A DNA stretch of 64,000 bases from assembly GCA_913062645.1 (NCBI GenBank), contig CAJXVW010000001.1, forward strand, positions 558,001 to 622,000, read 5' to 3'. The position numbers were made by a program, and so were the translations under genes. The notes under the pieces were generated by a model that saw nothing but the letters and a program-made list of their open reading frames with translations, was not told the origin of the DNA and made no database searches. The stretch is from an uncultured Mycoplasmatota bacterium. Lineage in GTDB: Bacteria > Bacillota_I > Bacilli_A > Izemoplasmatales > Izemoplasmataceae. Below, piece after piece: positions 34,784 through 44,465 of this stretch. How positions within the stretch are numbered: position 1 is the stretch's first letter; every line of letters begins with the position of its first letter.

Positions 34784-35887
34784 ATGCAAGCAAACGAAGT
34801 CAAACCAGTCTTTCAGGACGTTCAGAAGCAATACGAGAACATTCTCGAGATGATCGACAGCAAAGCCCTCGACGACGAAGTCGCGGCGCTTGACAAACTG
34901 ACCTACGATCCGTCGTTCTGGAACGATCCGACCAGCGCCAACAAGGTCATCAAGAAACTCAAAGGTCTCAAGCGGAAGCAATCGCGTCTCCGTGATTTTT
35001 CCACGTTGTTCGGCGACATTGAAGTGACCTATGAGTTCATTCAAGCCGACGAAGACATGATCGACGAGTTCGCGGAAGCCACCACACGGTTCTTCCAAGA
35101 AGCCGAAGCGCTCACCATTGCACTCTTGCTCAGCGACGACAACGACGCCCTCGACGCCATCGTCGAAATTCATCCCGGCGCCGGTGGTACCGAAAGTCAA
35201 GACTGGGCGAGCATGTTGTACCGGATGTACATGCGGTACGCCGAAACCGAAGGTTTCACGTTCGAACTGCTCGATTACCTGGCCGGCGACGAAGCCGGCA
35301 TCAAACGAGTCACGTTCGCCGTTCGCGGCGACAACGCCTTCGGCTACCTCAAAGCCGAACACGGCGTCCATCGCCTGGTTCGCATAAGTCCCTTTGACAG
35401 CGGCGGCCGGCGACACACGAGTTTCGCGAGCGTCACCGTCATTCCCGAGTTCGACGAGGACATCGACATCGAACTCCTCGACAAGGACATCAAGATCGAC
35501 ACTTACCGTTCGAGCGGCGCCGGCGGCCAGAGCGTCAACACCACCGACAGCGCCGTCCGCATCACCCATATCCCGACCAACACGGTCGTCACCGTTCAAA
35601 ACGAACGCTCGCAGATCAAGAACCGGGAAACGGCGATGCAGATCCTCAAGGGGAAACTCTACATGCTGGAACTGGAGAAAAAGCAGGAAGAACTGTCGAG
35701 TTATCGCAGCGATGCGGCCAACTCGTTCGGCAGCCAAATCCGCAGTTACGTGATGCATCCATATTCGATGGTCAAGGACCATCGCACCAACCATGAAACC
35801 GGCAACGTTCAGAAAGTGATGGATGGCGACGTACAGCCGTTCATCAACAGCTGGTTGAAACAGAAAGCGACGGGCGACCTCGGATGA
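34784..35887 (+). CDS. prfB: Peptide chain release factor 2
   Basis: Releases peptides at UGA and UAA. About 367 residues. The GGQ motif is in SSGAGGQSVN, and the SPF tripeptide (stop codon reading) is in RISPFDSGG. The gene reads straight through from ATG 34784 (AAGGTGAT ribosome site): there is no in-frame TGA or CTTTGA slip site at codons 20-30, so the usual programmed +1 frameshift is absent. Its presence agrees with TGA being a stop codon here. The ATG of the YitT gene overlaps the stop (ATGA). Confidence 0.96.
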   Translation: MQANEVKPVFQDVQKQYENILEMIDSKALDDEVAALDKLTYDPSFWNDPTSANKVIKKLKGLKRKQSRLRDFSTLFGDIEVTYEFIQADEDMIDEFAEATTRFFQEAEALTIALLLSDDNDALDAIVEIHPGAGGTESQDWASMLYRMYMRYAETEGFTFELLDYLAGDEAGIKRVTFAVRGDNAFGYLKAEHGVHRLVRISPFDSGGRRHTSFASVTVIPEFDEDIDIELLDKDIKIDTYRSSGAGGQSVNTTDSAVRITHIPTNTVVTVQNERSQIKNRETAMQILKGKLYMLELEKKQEELSSYRSDAANSFGSQIRSYVMHPYSMVKDHRTNHETGNVQKVMDGDVQPFINSWLKQKATGDLG

Positions 35888-36765
35888 GTCGACGCAATCC
35901 GCTACGTCAGATCACCAAAGTCGAACAGTACCTGATGATCGGCTTTGGCATTCTTTTGATGGCGGCCGGGTTCCATTTCTTTCTGATTCCCCTGCGGCTC
36001 GTAGCCGGTGGTGTCACCGGGCTCGGCATCGTGCTCGAACACCTGTTCAATTTGCGCATCTCGCTCTTTGTCCTGATCTTGAACGGACTGTTGTTGCTGC
36101 TTGGTCTCGTCGTTCTCGGCAAGACGATCTTCCTCAAAAGCATCTATGGCAGTTTGTTGTTTCCGGCGATTCTGTTTCTAATGGAACGGTTCGTCACACC
36201 ATTCGACATACAGGAAGACTATGTCATCGGCGCCCTCTTCGGCGGCGCGTTGGTCGGCATCGGGTTCGGACTGATGTTGAAATACGGTGGCACTTCAGGA
36301 GGCACCGACATCCCCGTGAAGATCCTCTACAAGAAGTTCCACGTCCCCGTCAGCACCAGCGTCTACCTGTTCGACGGCATCATCGTCGCCACCGGCATCA
36401 TCGTGTTTTTCGGTGAGAATGGTGTGCTGGCCGGACTGTACGCATTGATTGCGATCGCCATCAGCGGCAAGCTCGCCGACATCGTCGTCGTCGGCGGCAA
36501 CACCAAAAAGGCGATGCAAATCATCACCGACCGCCCCGATGCGATCAAGCAGGCGATCTACGACGGCGTGTCCCGCGGCGTCACCGTCGTCAACATCAAG
36601 GGTGGTTACACCAATCTCGACAAAACCATGCTGGTGACCGTCATCACCAGACAAGAATATTATGCGATTCGCAACATCATCGCCCGCATCGACGAGCGCG
36701 CCTTCGTCTACGTGACACCGGCGACCGAGATCCATGGCGAATTTCTGGAAAGAGAGAGTGATTGA
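35884..36765 (+). CDS. YitT family membrane protein (DUF2179)
   Basis: A 293-residue protein with about five or six N-terminal membrane helices (about 12-205) and a C-terminal cytoplasmic DUF2179 domain (about 215-290; TDRPDAIKQAIYDGVSRGVTVVNIKGGYT is typical). Blocks LVAGGVTGLGIVLEHLF and KYGGTSGGTDIP are family hallmarks. Transport role suspected; not established. Translationally coupled to prfB; the protease gene starts 1 bp after its stop. Confidence 0.85.
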   Translation: MSRRNPLRQITKVEQYLMIGFGILLMAAGFHFFLIPLRLVAGGVTGLGIVLEHLFNLRISLFVLILNGLLLLLGLVVLGKTIFLKSIYGSLLFPAILFLMERFVTPFDIQEDYVIGALFGGALVGIGFGLMLKYGGTSGGTDIPVKILYKKFHVPVSTSVYLFDGIIVATGIIVFFGENGVLAGLYALIAIAISGKLADIVVVGGNTKKAMQIITDRPDAIKQAIYDGVSRGVTVVNIKGGYTNLDKTMLVTVITRQEYYAIRNIIARIDERAFVYVTPATEIHGEFLERESD

Positions 36766-36766
36766 C

Positions 36767-38200
36767 ATGACAAAAAGAATCGTAGGCATCGTTGCCTTGG
36801 CGGCCGTTGCCGTCCTCAGCTTCTTCGGTGGTCGGATGACCGTCGACGTCGGCTACACCGGTGCTACCGAAGTGACCGACGAAGTGTTTCTCGAAGTCCT
36901 TCAGGAACTGATGGACAACCATTTCCTCCAACCGGACAAGGACGCGTTGATGGAAGGTGCCGTACAGGGCATGATCGATGCGCTGGACGACCCCCATACC
37001 ACGTACTTTGATTACGAAGAATATGCGCAGTACCAAACGGGGTTCGGTGAAAGTTACGTCGGCATCGGCGTCACCGTACGCTACAGTGACAATCTGATCG
37101 TCGTCGAGGAAGTCAAAGCCGACGGTCCGGCCGACAATGCCGGCATCCGTCCCAGTGACATCATCGCCTTTGTCGATGGCGAGGACATCCGCACCGACCC
37201 GTATTACGAGACGATCAACAAAATCATCGGAGAAGAAGGCACAACGGTCACCATCGGCATCATCCGCCCCGGCGTCGAGGAGCCGATTCATCTCGAGATG
37301 ACCCGGGCCGTGATCGAAAACTCAAGCGTCAACTACACGTCGTTTGCTCAAGGCGCCGAAACGATCGGTTACATCGAAGTGACCCAGTTCGGCAACGAAA
37401 CCGCCGACAAGTTCGGCGACGCCATCGAAGCGCTCGAAGCACAGGGCATCGACGGCTTGATCGTCGATCTCCGCAACAACGGCGGCGGCCATTTGTACAC
37501 CGTCGTGCAGATGATGAACGAGTTTCTGATCGACAACGGCAGTCCGATGTTTTCCACCGAGTACTACAACGACGGCGAATTCTATCGTCAGGAATACTAT
37601 TCGCAGAACGACACGTTGAAAGCCTATGACATCGTCACCCTCGTCAACGAGTTCAGCGCCAGCGCCTCGGAAGTATTCGCTTCGGGCATGCAGGAACAAG
37701 GCGGCTATCCGCTCGTCGGCACCGTCACCTATGGCAAAGGCACGATGCAGACCGACGTCATCCTCCGCGCCACCGTCAGCGATCGGTTGCACATCTCAAT
37801 CGGCAAATGGCTCACCAGCAATGGCAACTGGGTGCATTTCAACGGCGGTACCGACGGCATCACACCGGACATCCTCGTCGAGCCGACGATTTACGAAACG
37901 GCCTACAAGCTGTTCCTTTTCGATGGCGAGACATTCGTCGCCGACACCGTCGACGACCGCATTCAGAACATGCAGTTGATTCTCACGATCATGGGTTACG
38001 ACGTCCGTGAGGACGGCTATTTCGATGATGCGACCGAACTCGCCATCATCGACATTCAGACCGACAACGGCCTCACCGCCGACGGCATCGTCGACCAGGC
38101 AACCTTGAACATTCTCAATGCTGCGCTCGACGCCTATCAGGACGATCCCGCCAACGACACGCAACTGCTGGCCGCACTGGATTATTTCACCCAGCCATGA
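36767..38200 (+). CDS. C-terminal processing protease (S41 family) with PDZ and peptidoglycan-binding domains
   Basis: A secreted or membrane-anchored protease of the CtpA/CtpB family, about 477 residues. An N-terminal membrane/signal segment (about 4-21) is followed by a PDZ domain (about 75-165; YVGIGV and GIRPSDIIAFVDGEDI), the S41 catalytic domain (about 180-370; catalytic Ser in EFSASASEVFA, Lys in YGKGTMQ) and a C-terminal peptidoglycan-binding domain (about 400-455; TADGIVDQATLN). The frame is open to 36734 inside the upstream gene; ATG 36767 begins the signal segment MTKRIVGIVALA. Overlaps recX by 4 bp. Confidence 0.9.
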   Translation: MTKRIVGIVALAAVAVLSFFGGRMTVDVGYTGATEVTDEVFLEVLQELMDNHFLQPDKDALMEGAVQGMIDALDDPHTTYFDYEEYAQYQTGFGESYVGIGVTVRYSDNLIVVEEVKADGPADNAGIRPSDIIAFVDGEDIRTDPYYETINKIIGEEGTTVTIGIIRPGVEEPIHLEMTRAVIENSSVNYTSFAQGAETIGYIEVTQFGNETADKFGDAIEALEAQGIDGLIVDLRNNGGGHLYTVVQMMNEFLIDNGSPMFSTEYYNDGEFYRQEYYSQNDTLKAYDIVTLVNEFSASASEVFASGMQEQGGYPLVGTVTYGKGTMQTDVILRATVSDRLHISIGKWLTSNGNWVHFNGGTDGITPDILVEPTIYETAYKLFLFDGETFVADTVDDRIQNMQLILTIMGYDVREDGYFDDATELAIIDIQTDNGLTADGIVDQATLNILNAALDAYQDDPANDTQLLAALDYFTQP

Positions 38201-38982
38201 TCACCATCACCGACGTCAAGCTGCGCGGTGGGGAACAAGCGGTCGTGACCGTCGACGACGGTGCGACGAAGACCCCGCACGTCACGACCCATCAGCTCGT
38301 CGTGCGGTATCATCTCGAAGCCGGCAAGACACTGACCCAAGACGAGTTTCGGACGTTCATCGCCGCCAACGAGTTCGATCTTCTCTACAACAAGGCGCTA
38401 TCGTATCTGTCGTACCAGATGCGCACGATCAGCGAAGTCAAGAAGCACCTTCGCAAGTCGACGTCCGACGAGCGGCTGATCGCCAAGCTGATCGCCGTCT
38501 TGAAGCAGAACAACTATCTGTCGGATTCCCGTTACGTGGAAGAGTATGTGACGGAGAAGATGCAGTTTGATCTCGTCGGCCCGATCCGGATCAAGGAGAA
38601 ACTGATCCAAAAGGGCATCCATTACGATCTGATCGACGCCGAACTGATCCGTTTCAGCGGCGACATCGAATACGACAAGGTGAGCGAACTGATTCAAAAA
38701 GAGATTCGCCATCGTCTCAAAAAACCCTATCGCAAGGCAATCGACAGCCTCAAGCGCAAATGCGTCACCAAAGGGTTCCACCTCAACGTCATCGACGCGG
38801 CGATCCTGTCGATGAAGGAGGACATCATGGCGCAGATCGATGAACGCGATCTGCTCGAAACGGCCTTTTTGAAACTCAAGAAGGGCGTTGATCTCGATGA
38901 TTACGAACAACGTCAGAAACTGATGCACAAACTGATGAGCAAAGGATTTTCCTATGAGCTCGTCAAAGACATCGTCAAATAA
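38197..38982 (+). CDS. recX: Regulatory protein RecX
   Basis: Inhibits or modulates RecA filaments. 261 residues, the long Bacillota form with three or more helical RecX repeats; KALSYLSYQMRTISEVKKHL (about 67-86) is the typical first repeat, and YLSDSRYVEEYV follows. Coupled to the protease gene by ATGA overlap; glgB starts 13 bp downstream after AAACGGAGG, so the glycogen genes may be cotranscribed with it. Confidence 0.88.
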   Translation: MITITDVKLRGGEQAVVTVDDGATKTPHVTTHQLVVRYHLEAGKTLTQDEFRTFIAANEFDLLYNKALSYLSYQMRTISEVKKHLRKSTSDERLIAKLIAVLKQNNYLSDSRYVEEYVTEKMQFDLVGPIRIKEKLIQKGIHYDLIDAELIRFSGDIEYDKVSELIQKEIRHRLKKPYRKAIDSLKRKCVTKGFHLNVIDAAILSMKEDIMAQIDERDLLETAFLKLKKGVDLDDYEQRQKLMHKLMSKGFSYELVKDIVK

Positions 38983-38995
38983 ACGGAGGTCCCTC

Positions 38996-40852
38996 ATGAT
39001 CAGCAAAGAAGACTTGTATTTCTTCAATCAAGGCCGTCTGTACGACGCGTATCGCGTCTTCGGCGCCCATCTCAAGAAAGACGACGACGGCAATCAGCTC
39101 GGCGTCGAGTTCACCGTCTGGGCGCCGCATGCCAAAGAAGTCAGCGTGCTCGGCGAGTTCAACGGCTATCAGGCCTGGGTCCACAATCTAAGCAAAGTCG
39201 ACAGTGCCGGTGTCTGGCGTCTGTTTGTCAAGGATGCCCGTGAGTGGCACGAGTACAAGTATGAAATCAAGACGCACGACGGACGGACCCTCTACAAGGT
39301 CGATCCCTATGGCTACTTCAGCGGTGAACGGCCGCAACAGATGTCCAAGGTCTACGATCTCGAGGGATATGAATGGCACGACGGCGATTACATGGCGCAT
39401 CGCAATGACACGACACCCTACGATACGCAAATGTCGATCTACGAAGTCCATCTCGGTACCTGGATGACCAAACCCGACGGATCCTACCACAAATACAACG
39501 AACTGGTCGATCTGTTGATTCCCTATCTGTTGGAAAACGGGTTTACCCACGTAGAACTGATGCCCGTCACCGAGCATCCGCTCGATCAGTCATGGGGCTA
39601 TCAGGGCGTCGGCTACTACAGCGCCACCTCGCGATACGGCGTCCCCAAGGACCTGATGTATTTCGTCGACCGTTGTCACCAAGCCGGCATCAAGGTCATT
39701 CTCGACTGGGTTCCGGGACACATCAACCGCGATGAACACGGGCTCTACATGTTCGATGGCGAGCCGCTTTACGAGTACCAGGAAGAGTGGAAACGCGAGA
39801 ACGTCGTCTGGGGCACCGCCAACCTCGACCTCGGCAAAGGCGAGGTCCAGAGTTTCCTGATTTCCAACGCGCTGTTTTGGATGCGCAAGTTCCACGTCGA
39901 CGGGTTCCGCATCGACGCCGTCAGCAACATCATCTATTATCTCGGGGACAGTCGCAACGGCATCAACGACGGCGCGATTCATTTTCTGCGCAGTTTGTCG
40001 GCGCAACTGTTCAACGAGTATCCCAACGGACTCTTGATCGCCGAGGATTCGACCGCGTTTCCCGGCGTCACCCACCCCGTTCATCACGGCGGACTCGGGT
40101 TCAACTTCAAGTGGAATATGGGCTGGATGAACGATACGCTCGAATACTTCGAGAAGGATCCCGTCTATCGCAAGTACCATCATTCGAACATTACCTTCGG
40201 GCTCGAGTACGCTTTCAGCGAGAACTTCGTGCTGCCGCTCAGTCATGACGAGGTCGTGCACGGCAAAAAGTCGCTGGTCGACAAGATGCCGGGCGATTAC
40301 TGGCAGAAATTCGCCAATTACCGGGCGTTGATGGGCCTGTTCTTCACCCATCCAGGCAAGACGCTCTTGTTCATGGGTGGCGAGTTCGCCCAGATGCATG
40401 AATGGAAGGACCACGAGGAACTCGACTGGCATCTCCTCGAATATCCCCTCCACCGTGCTGCGCAGCGATTCAATCGCGACATGAACCAAGTCGTTAAATA
40501 CAACCCGGCGCTCTACGAGCTCGACACCAAGTCGGACGGATTCCGCTGGATCGACGCCCAGAACGCCGATCAGAGCGTGTTCAGTTTCGTACGCTACGCC
40601 AAAGACAAGAACGACTTTGTCGTGGTCGTTTTGAATCTGACGCCGCTCGTTCATCACAACTATCGCATCGGTGTCCCGAAGGCGGGACGCTACCATGAAC
40701 TGATCAATTCCGACAAGGACGTCTACGGCGGCAGCAACCAGTACAACGGAGCCGACATGATCACCGACGACGTGCCGATGCACGGCATGGCCCAGTCGCT
40801 CCAGATGTTGCTCAGTCCGTTGTCCATATCCATTTTGAAATGTGGTGACTAA
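38996..40852 (+). CDS. glgB: 1,4-alpha-glucan branching enzyme
   Basis: Adds alpha-1,6 branches to glycogen. About 618 residues. An N-terminal CBM48 domain (FTVWAPHAKEVSVLGEFNGY) is followed by a GH13 barrel with ELMPVTEHPLDQSWGYQGVGYY, DGFRIDAVSN (nucleophile Asp), LIAEDST (acid Glu) and LSHDEVVHGK (third Asp). The frame is open to 38954 in recX, but CGGAGG places the start at ATG 38996. First of four glycogen genes. Confidence 0.96.
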   Translation: MISKEDLYFFNQGRLYDAYRVFGAHLKKDDDGNQLGVEFTVWAPHAKEVSVLGEFNGYQAWVHNLSKVDSAGVWRLFVKDAREWHEYKYEIKTHDGRTLYKVDPYGYFSGERPQQMSKVYDLEGYEWHDGDYMAHRNDTTPYDTQMSIYEVHLGTWMTKPDGSYHKYNELVDLLIPYLLENGFTHVELMPVTEHPLDQSWGYQGVGYYSATSRYGVPKDLMYFVDRCHQAGIKVILDWVPGHINRDEHGLYMFDGEPLYEYQEEWKRENVVWGTANLDLGKGEVQSFLISNALFWMRKFHVDGFRIDAVSNIIYYLGDSRNGINDGAIHFLRSLSAQLFNEYPNGLLIAEDSTAFPGVTHPVHHGGLGFNFKWNMGWMNDTLEYFEKDPVYRKYHHSNITFGLEYAFSENFVLPLSHDEVVHGKKSLVDKMPGDYWQKFANYRALMGLFFTHPGKTLLFMGGEFAQMHEWKDHEELDWHLLEYPLHRAAQRFNRDMNQVVKYNPALYELDTKSDGFRWIDAQNADQSVFSFVRYAKDKNDFVVVVLNLTPLVHHNYRIGVPKAGRYHELINSDKDVYGGSNQYNGADMITDDVPMHGMAQSLQMLLSPLSISILKCGD

Positions 40853-40853
40853 C

Positions 40854-41981
40854 ATGCGCAAACACGTCATTGCGATGGTCATGGTCGGGGGCCGCGGCAC
40901 CCGACTCGAGAACATCACCAAAACCACCGCCAAGCCGGCGGTGCCTTTTGGTGGGAAATACAAACTGATTGATTTCGTGTTGTCCAATCTGTCGAATTCG
41001 AACATCGACACGGCGGGCATCATCACCCAGTACGAACCGCATGAACTGATGAGCTACATCGAGCATGGCAGCACCTGGGATCTGGACGTCAATCAGGGTG
41101 GAATTTCGTTCTTGACTCCATATACCACATACAATGGCGATTTGTGGCAGAAAGGTACCGCTCATGCGATCCGGCAACACTTCCGATACATTGACCAACA
41201 TAACCCGGATTACGTCTTGATCCTATCAGGCGACCACATCTATAAAATGGACTACAACAAGATGGTGGATCACCACGTCAAAGTGGGCGCCGATGTCACG
41301 ATCGGTGCGTTCCAGGTTCAGAAGGACGCCAGCCGCTATGGCATCATCGAAACCGATGTCAATCAACGTGTCCTGTCGTTTGAAGAGAAGCCGAAGAACC
41401 CCAAGTCATCGCTGGCTTCGATGGGCATCTACGTGTTTTCCAAGGATGTGCTCAAACAGCTTTTGGATGATGAGTATGGCGAACATTTCGACTTCGGTCA
41501 GGACATCATCCCGCTGGCGCTCGCTCGCGACAAGCATGTCTCGGTCTACCGTTTCAACGGCTATTTCCGCGACGTCGGAACGATCGACAGTCTGTACAAG
41601 GCCAACATGGAACTGCTCGACAATCCGCAGTTTCTGAAACTGCACGAGTACGTCGATTTCCCGATCTATACGAAATCGTCGAACCTGCCGCCCCATCACA
41701 TCGGCAAGAAGTGCATTGTCAAGAATACGATGATCAGCGATGGTTGTCTGATACTTGGCGACATCTATCACTCGATCCTGTCCGAGCGAATCATCGTCGA
41801 AGACGGAGCGCTCATTCGCGATTCGCTCTTGTATCCCGACGTGCGCATCGGCGAAGGCAGCACGATCACCAATGCGATCGTGCTCGAAGGTACCCACGTG
41901 CCACCAGAATCGCGTTTTGAATTTGCCGAACCGACGGTGCTCGACGCCGAGCGGATCGCGGAAGGTGGTGCGTCGTCATGA
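40854..41981 (+). CDS. glgC: Glucose-1-phosphate adenylyltransferase
   Basis: Makes ADP-glucose from ATP and glucose-1-phosphate. About 375 residues. The nucleotide motif GGRGTRLENITKTTAKPAVPFGGKYKLIDF is at about 11-40 (quoted in parts: GGRGTRLE, KPAVPFGGKY), with LSGDHIYKMDY at about 121-131 and GTIDSLYKANMEL. A left-handed beta-helix C-terminus follows. GTGs at 40842 and 40845 are in frame but precede the better ATG 40854, which is 1 bp after the glgB stop. Overlaps the GlgD-GlgA fusion by 4 bp. Confidence 0.95.
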   Translation: MRKHVIAMVMVGGRGTRLENITKTTAKPAVPFGGKYKLIDFVLSNLSNSNIDTAGIITQYEPHELMSYIEHGSTWDLDVNQGGISFLTPYTTYNGDLWQKGTAHAIRQHFRYIDQHNPDYVLILSGDHIYKMDYNKMVDHHVKVGADVTIGAFQVQKDASRYGIIETDVNQRVLSFEEKPKNPKSSLASMGIYVFSKDVLKQLLDDEYGEHFDFGQDIIPLALARDKHVSVYRFNGYFRDVGTIDSLYKANMELLDNPQFLKLHEYVDFPIYTKSSNLPPHHIGKKCIVKNTMISDGCLILGDIYHSILSERIIVEDGALIRDSLLYPDVRIGEGSTITNAIVLEGTHVPPESRFEFAEPTVLDAERIAEGGASS

Positions 41982-44389
41982 ACAACATGCTCGCCATCGT
42001 CGACGCGACGTTCAAGGACAACCTCGATCAGCTGACGCTTCACCGCATGCCGGGGGCGTTGCCGTTCGCTGGAAAATTCCGGTTGATCGACTTCACACTC
42101 AGCAACCTCCGCAACAGCGACATCACCAACGTCGCGATTTTTCCCTACGGCAACTACCGCAGCCTGCAGGACCACATCGGCAGCGGAAAACGCTGGGACC
42201 TCGACCGTCGTCGCGACGGGCTGTTCATTTTGCCCCCCAAGAACCTGTACATCGTGCCCGGCAACATGATCACCTTCCAGCGCATGTACGAACACATCGA
42301 ATACTTCCGGCGTTCCAATCAGGAATACGCCTTGATCACCGCCGCCAACATCGTCTGGAACATCGATTTCAACGACGTGCTGGCAGAACACCTGACGGTC
42401 GGTGCCGACATCACCGAAGTGATGTACGAAAACATTCGGCTCAAGACGTTCATTCTGTCCAAGAAGTTGTTGCTGGATTACATCCTGTCCTACGACTCGC
42501 TGGAATACCGCAACGTCGTCGAACTGGTCGAAAAGGCTCCGAATCTCAGAACCCACATCTACAAGCATCAGGGGTACACGCGCACCATCACCGATAGCTT
42601 CAACTATCTGAAGAGCAATCTCGACATGCTGCGCTTCGAGATCGGCAAGAGCATCTTCAAGGACGACTATCCGATCTTCAGCAAGGAGAAGACGGCGCCG
42701 CCGGCGAAGTATCTGAGCAACGCCCGGATCGACAACTCGATGGTCTCTTCCGGAAGCATCGTCGACGGGACCGTCATCAACAGCGTGATCGGGCGCGACG
42801 TGACGATCCGCAAGGGCGCGATCGTCAAGAACAGTTTCGTCATGGCCAACAGTTTCATCGAAGAAAACGCGCATCTCGAATACGCCATATTGGACAAGCA
42901 GACGGTCATCAAGGAACACACGCTCGTGACCGGTACCCTGCGCCGTCCCTACATCACCCAGAAAGAACAGATCGTCACCAATCAGGAACGCCAGCGAATC
43001 TTGTTCGTCGCCAGTGAGTCCTATCCGTTCATCAAGACCGGCGGACTCGCGGACGTCATCGGCGCGCTCAGCCGCAACTTGGGTCGTCTCGGCATCGACG
43101 TCACCGTGATCATTCCGCTGTACAGCAAGATCAAGGACAGCTTCCAGGAAAGTTTGCGCCGCGAAGAGGGACGGTCGATTCTCTACGACAACGAATACTT
43201 CTTCATTCGCAAGTATTCGTACCGGTACAAGAAAGTCAAATATTACTTCATCGAAAGTCACGATTTCTTTGATCGCGAGGACGTCTACAACTATCCCGAC
43301 GACGTAGATCGGTTCGCCTTCTTCAACAAGGCTGTCGTCGATCTTCTGGACGATTTCGAACCGTTCGACCTCGTTCACATCCACGACTGGCATACGGCCT
43401 TGTTGCCGCTGTTGATCGACAATTCCAAACACCAGGGGCTCAAGACGTTGTTGACGATCCACAACATCGATTATCAAGGGGTCGCCAGCGCCGACATCAT
43501 CAAGAAACTCGGCGTCACCAATTTCATCTTCCGCGACGAGTACATCAACATGCTCGAAATCGGCATCAACACGGCGACCAAACTGTCGACCGTGTCGCCG
43601 ACCTACAAGGAAGAACTGAAGTACGAGTACTACGGCAAGAACCTCACCTATGCGCTGCTCAACCGGGAACGCGACTTCTACGGCATCCTGAACGGAATCT
43701 CGAGCAGTCTCAATCCCGATACCGACAAGTTGATCCACACCAACTACAATCGCAACAATCTTGAACTCAAGGCCGAAAACAAGGCCTATCTCCAGCAGAC
43801 CATGGGCCTGGCCGTACGTGCCGACACGCTGGTGCTCGGCATGGTCAGCCGGATCGTCGAACAGAAGGGGTTCGATCTGATTCTCCACAGCTTCGATGAC
43901 TTGTTGAACGAGCATGACGTCCAGTTCGTGTTCCTCGGTACCGGTGACGCATCCTACACCGCCGAACTGCGGAATCTCGAACGCCGCCACCCCGACAAGA
44001 TCAAACTCAACATCGGCTACGACGCCACCGTGCCCAACTACATTTATGCCGGGGCCGATGCGTTTCTGATGCCGAGTCGTTTCGAACCGTGCGGTCTCGG
44101 CCAGATGATTGCCCTCAAATACGGCACGCTGCCGATTGTTCGGGATACCGGCGGGCTCGCCGACACAGTGTTCAAGTACGATCCGATCACCAAGAAGGGC
44201 AACGGCTTCAAGTTCTTCAATTACGACGCCAACGAACTCAAACATACGATCATTGAAGCCATTCACATCTTCCGGGAAGAACCCGACGTCTGGACGCAGC
44301 TCATGAAACGGGCGATGAAGTCCGACAACAGCCTCAAACGCAGTGCCTCCCGTTACATCGACCTGTACCGTGCAATCATCGAAAATTGA
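41978..44389 (+). CDS. GlgD-GlgA fusion: ADP-glucose pyrophosphorylase-like regulatory domain fused to glycogen synthase
   Basis: One uninterrupted 803-residue frame. Residues about 1-335 are GlgD (LHRMPGALPFAGKFRLIDF, SLQDHIGSGKRWDLDRRRDG; the catalytic GGRGTRL loop of GlgC is missing), which in Bacillota pairs with GlgC as a non-catalytic subunit. Residues about 342-803 are a GT5 glycogen synthase (ILFVASESYPFIKTGGLADVIGALS at its start, KTGGL binding ADP-glucose; VHIHDWHTALLP; MPSRFEPCGLGQ with catalytic Glu). The join falls between the beta-helix and the GlgA start. The usual order glgC-glgD-glgA is thus preserved with the last two fused. Confidence 0.92.
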   Translation: MNNMLAIVDATFKDNLDQLTLHRMPGALPFAGKFRLIDFTLSNLRNSDITNVAIFPYGNYRSLQDHIGSGKRWDLDRRRDGLFILPPKNLYIVPGNMITFQRMYEHIEYFRRSNQEYALITAANIVWNIDFNDVLAEHLTVGADITEVMYENIRLKTFILSKKLLLDYILSYDSLEYRNVVELVEKAPNLRTHIYKHQGYTRTITDSFNYLKSNLDMLRFEIGKSIFKDDYPIFSKEKTAPPAKYLSNARIDNSMVSSGSIVDGTVINSVIGRDVTIRKGAIVKNSFVMANSFIEENAHLEYAILDKQTVIKEHTLVTGTLRRPYITQKEQIVTNQERQRILFVASESYPFIKTGGLADVIGALSRNLGRLGIDVTVIIPLYSKIKDSFQESLRREEGRSILYDNEYFFIRKYSYRYKKVKYYFIESHDFFDREDVYNYPDDVDRFAFFNKAVVDLLDDFEPFDLVHIHDWHTALLPLLIDNSKHQGLKTLLTIHNIDYQGVASADIIKKLGVTNFIFRDEYINMLEIGINTATKLSTVSPTYKEELKYEYYGKNLTYALLNRERDFYGILNGISSSLNPDTDKLIHTNYNRNNLELKAENKAYLQQTMGLAVRADTLVLGMVSRIVEQKGFDLILHSFDDLLNEHDVQFVFLGTGDASYTAELRNLERRHPDKIKLNIGYDATVPNYIYAGADAFLMPSRFEPCGLGQMIALKYGTLPIVRDTGGLADTVFKYDPITKKGNGFKFFNYDANELKHTIIEAIHIFREEPDVWTQLMKRAMKSDNSLKRSASRYIDLYRAIIEN

Positions 44390-44398
44390 GAATAAGAG

Positions 44399-44430
44399 AA
44401 CGGTTTCAGCAATGCGAAACCGTTTGTCTT
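44399..44430 (+). terminator. Terminator after the GlgD-GlgA gene
   Basis: AACGGTTTC paired with GAAACCGTT (44399-44407/44416-44424), followed by TGTCTTTGG. Confidence 0.65.
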
Positions 44431-44433
44431 TGG

Positions 44434-44439
44434 TATAAT
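44434..44439 (+). promoter_or_regulatory. -10 box of glgP
   Basis: TATAAT just after the terminator and 27 bp before the glgP start, so glgP has its own promoter with a short leader. No -35 consensus seen. Confidence 0.5.
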
Positions 44440-44465
44440 GAAGTCGCGAATAGGAGTTGACAAAC

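Noticed and set aside
34784-35887. TGA reassigned to Trp as in mycoplasmas
   Set aside because: prfB is intact, many genes end in TGA, and conserved Trp residues are coded by TGG.
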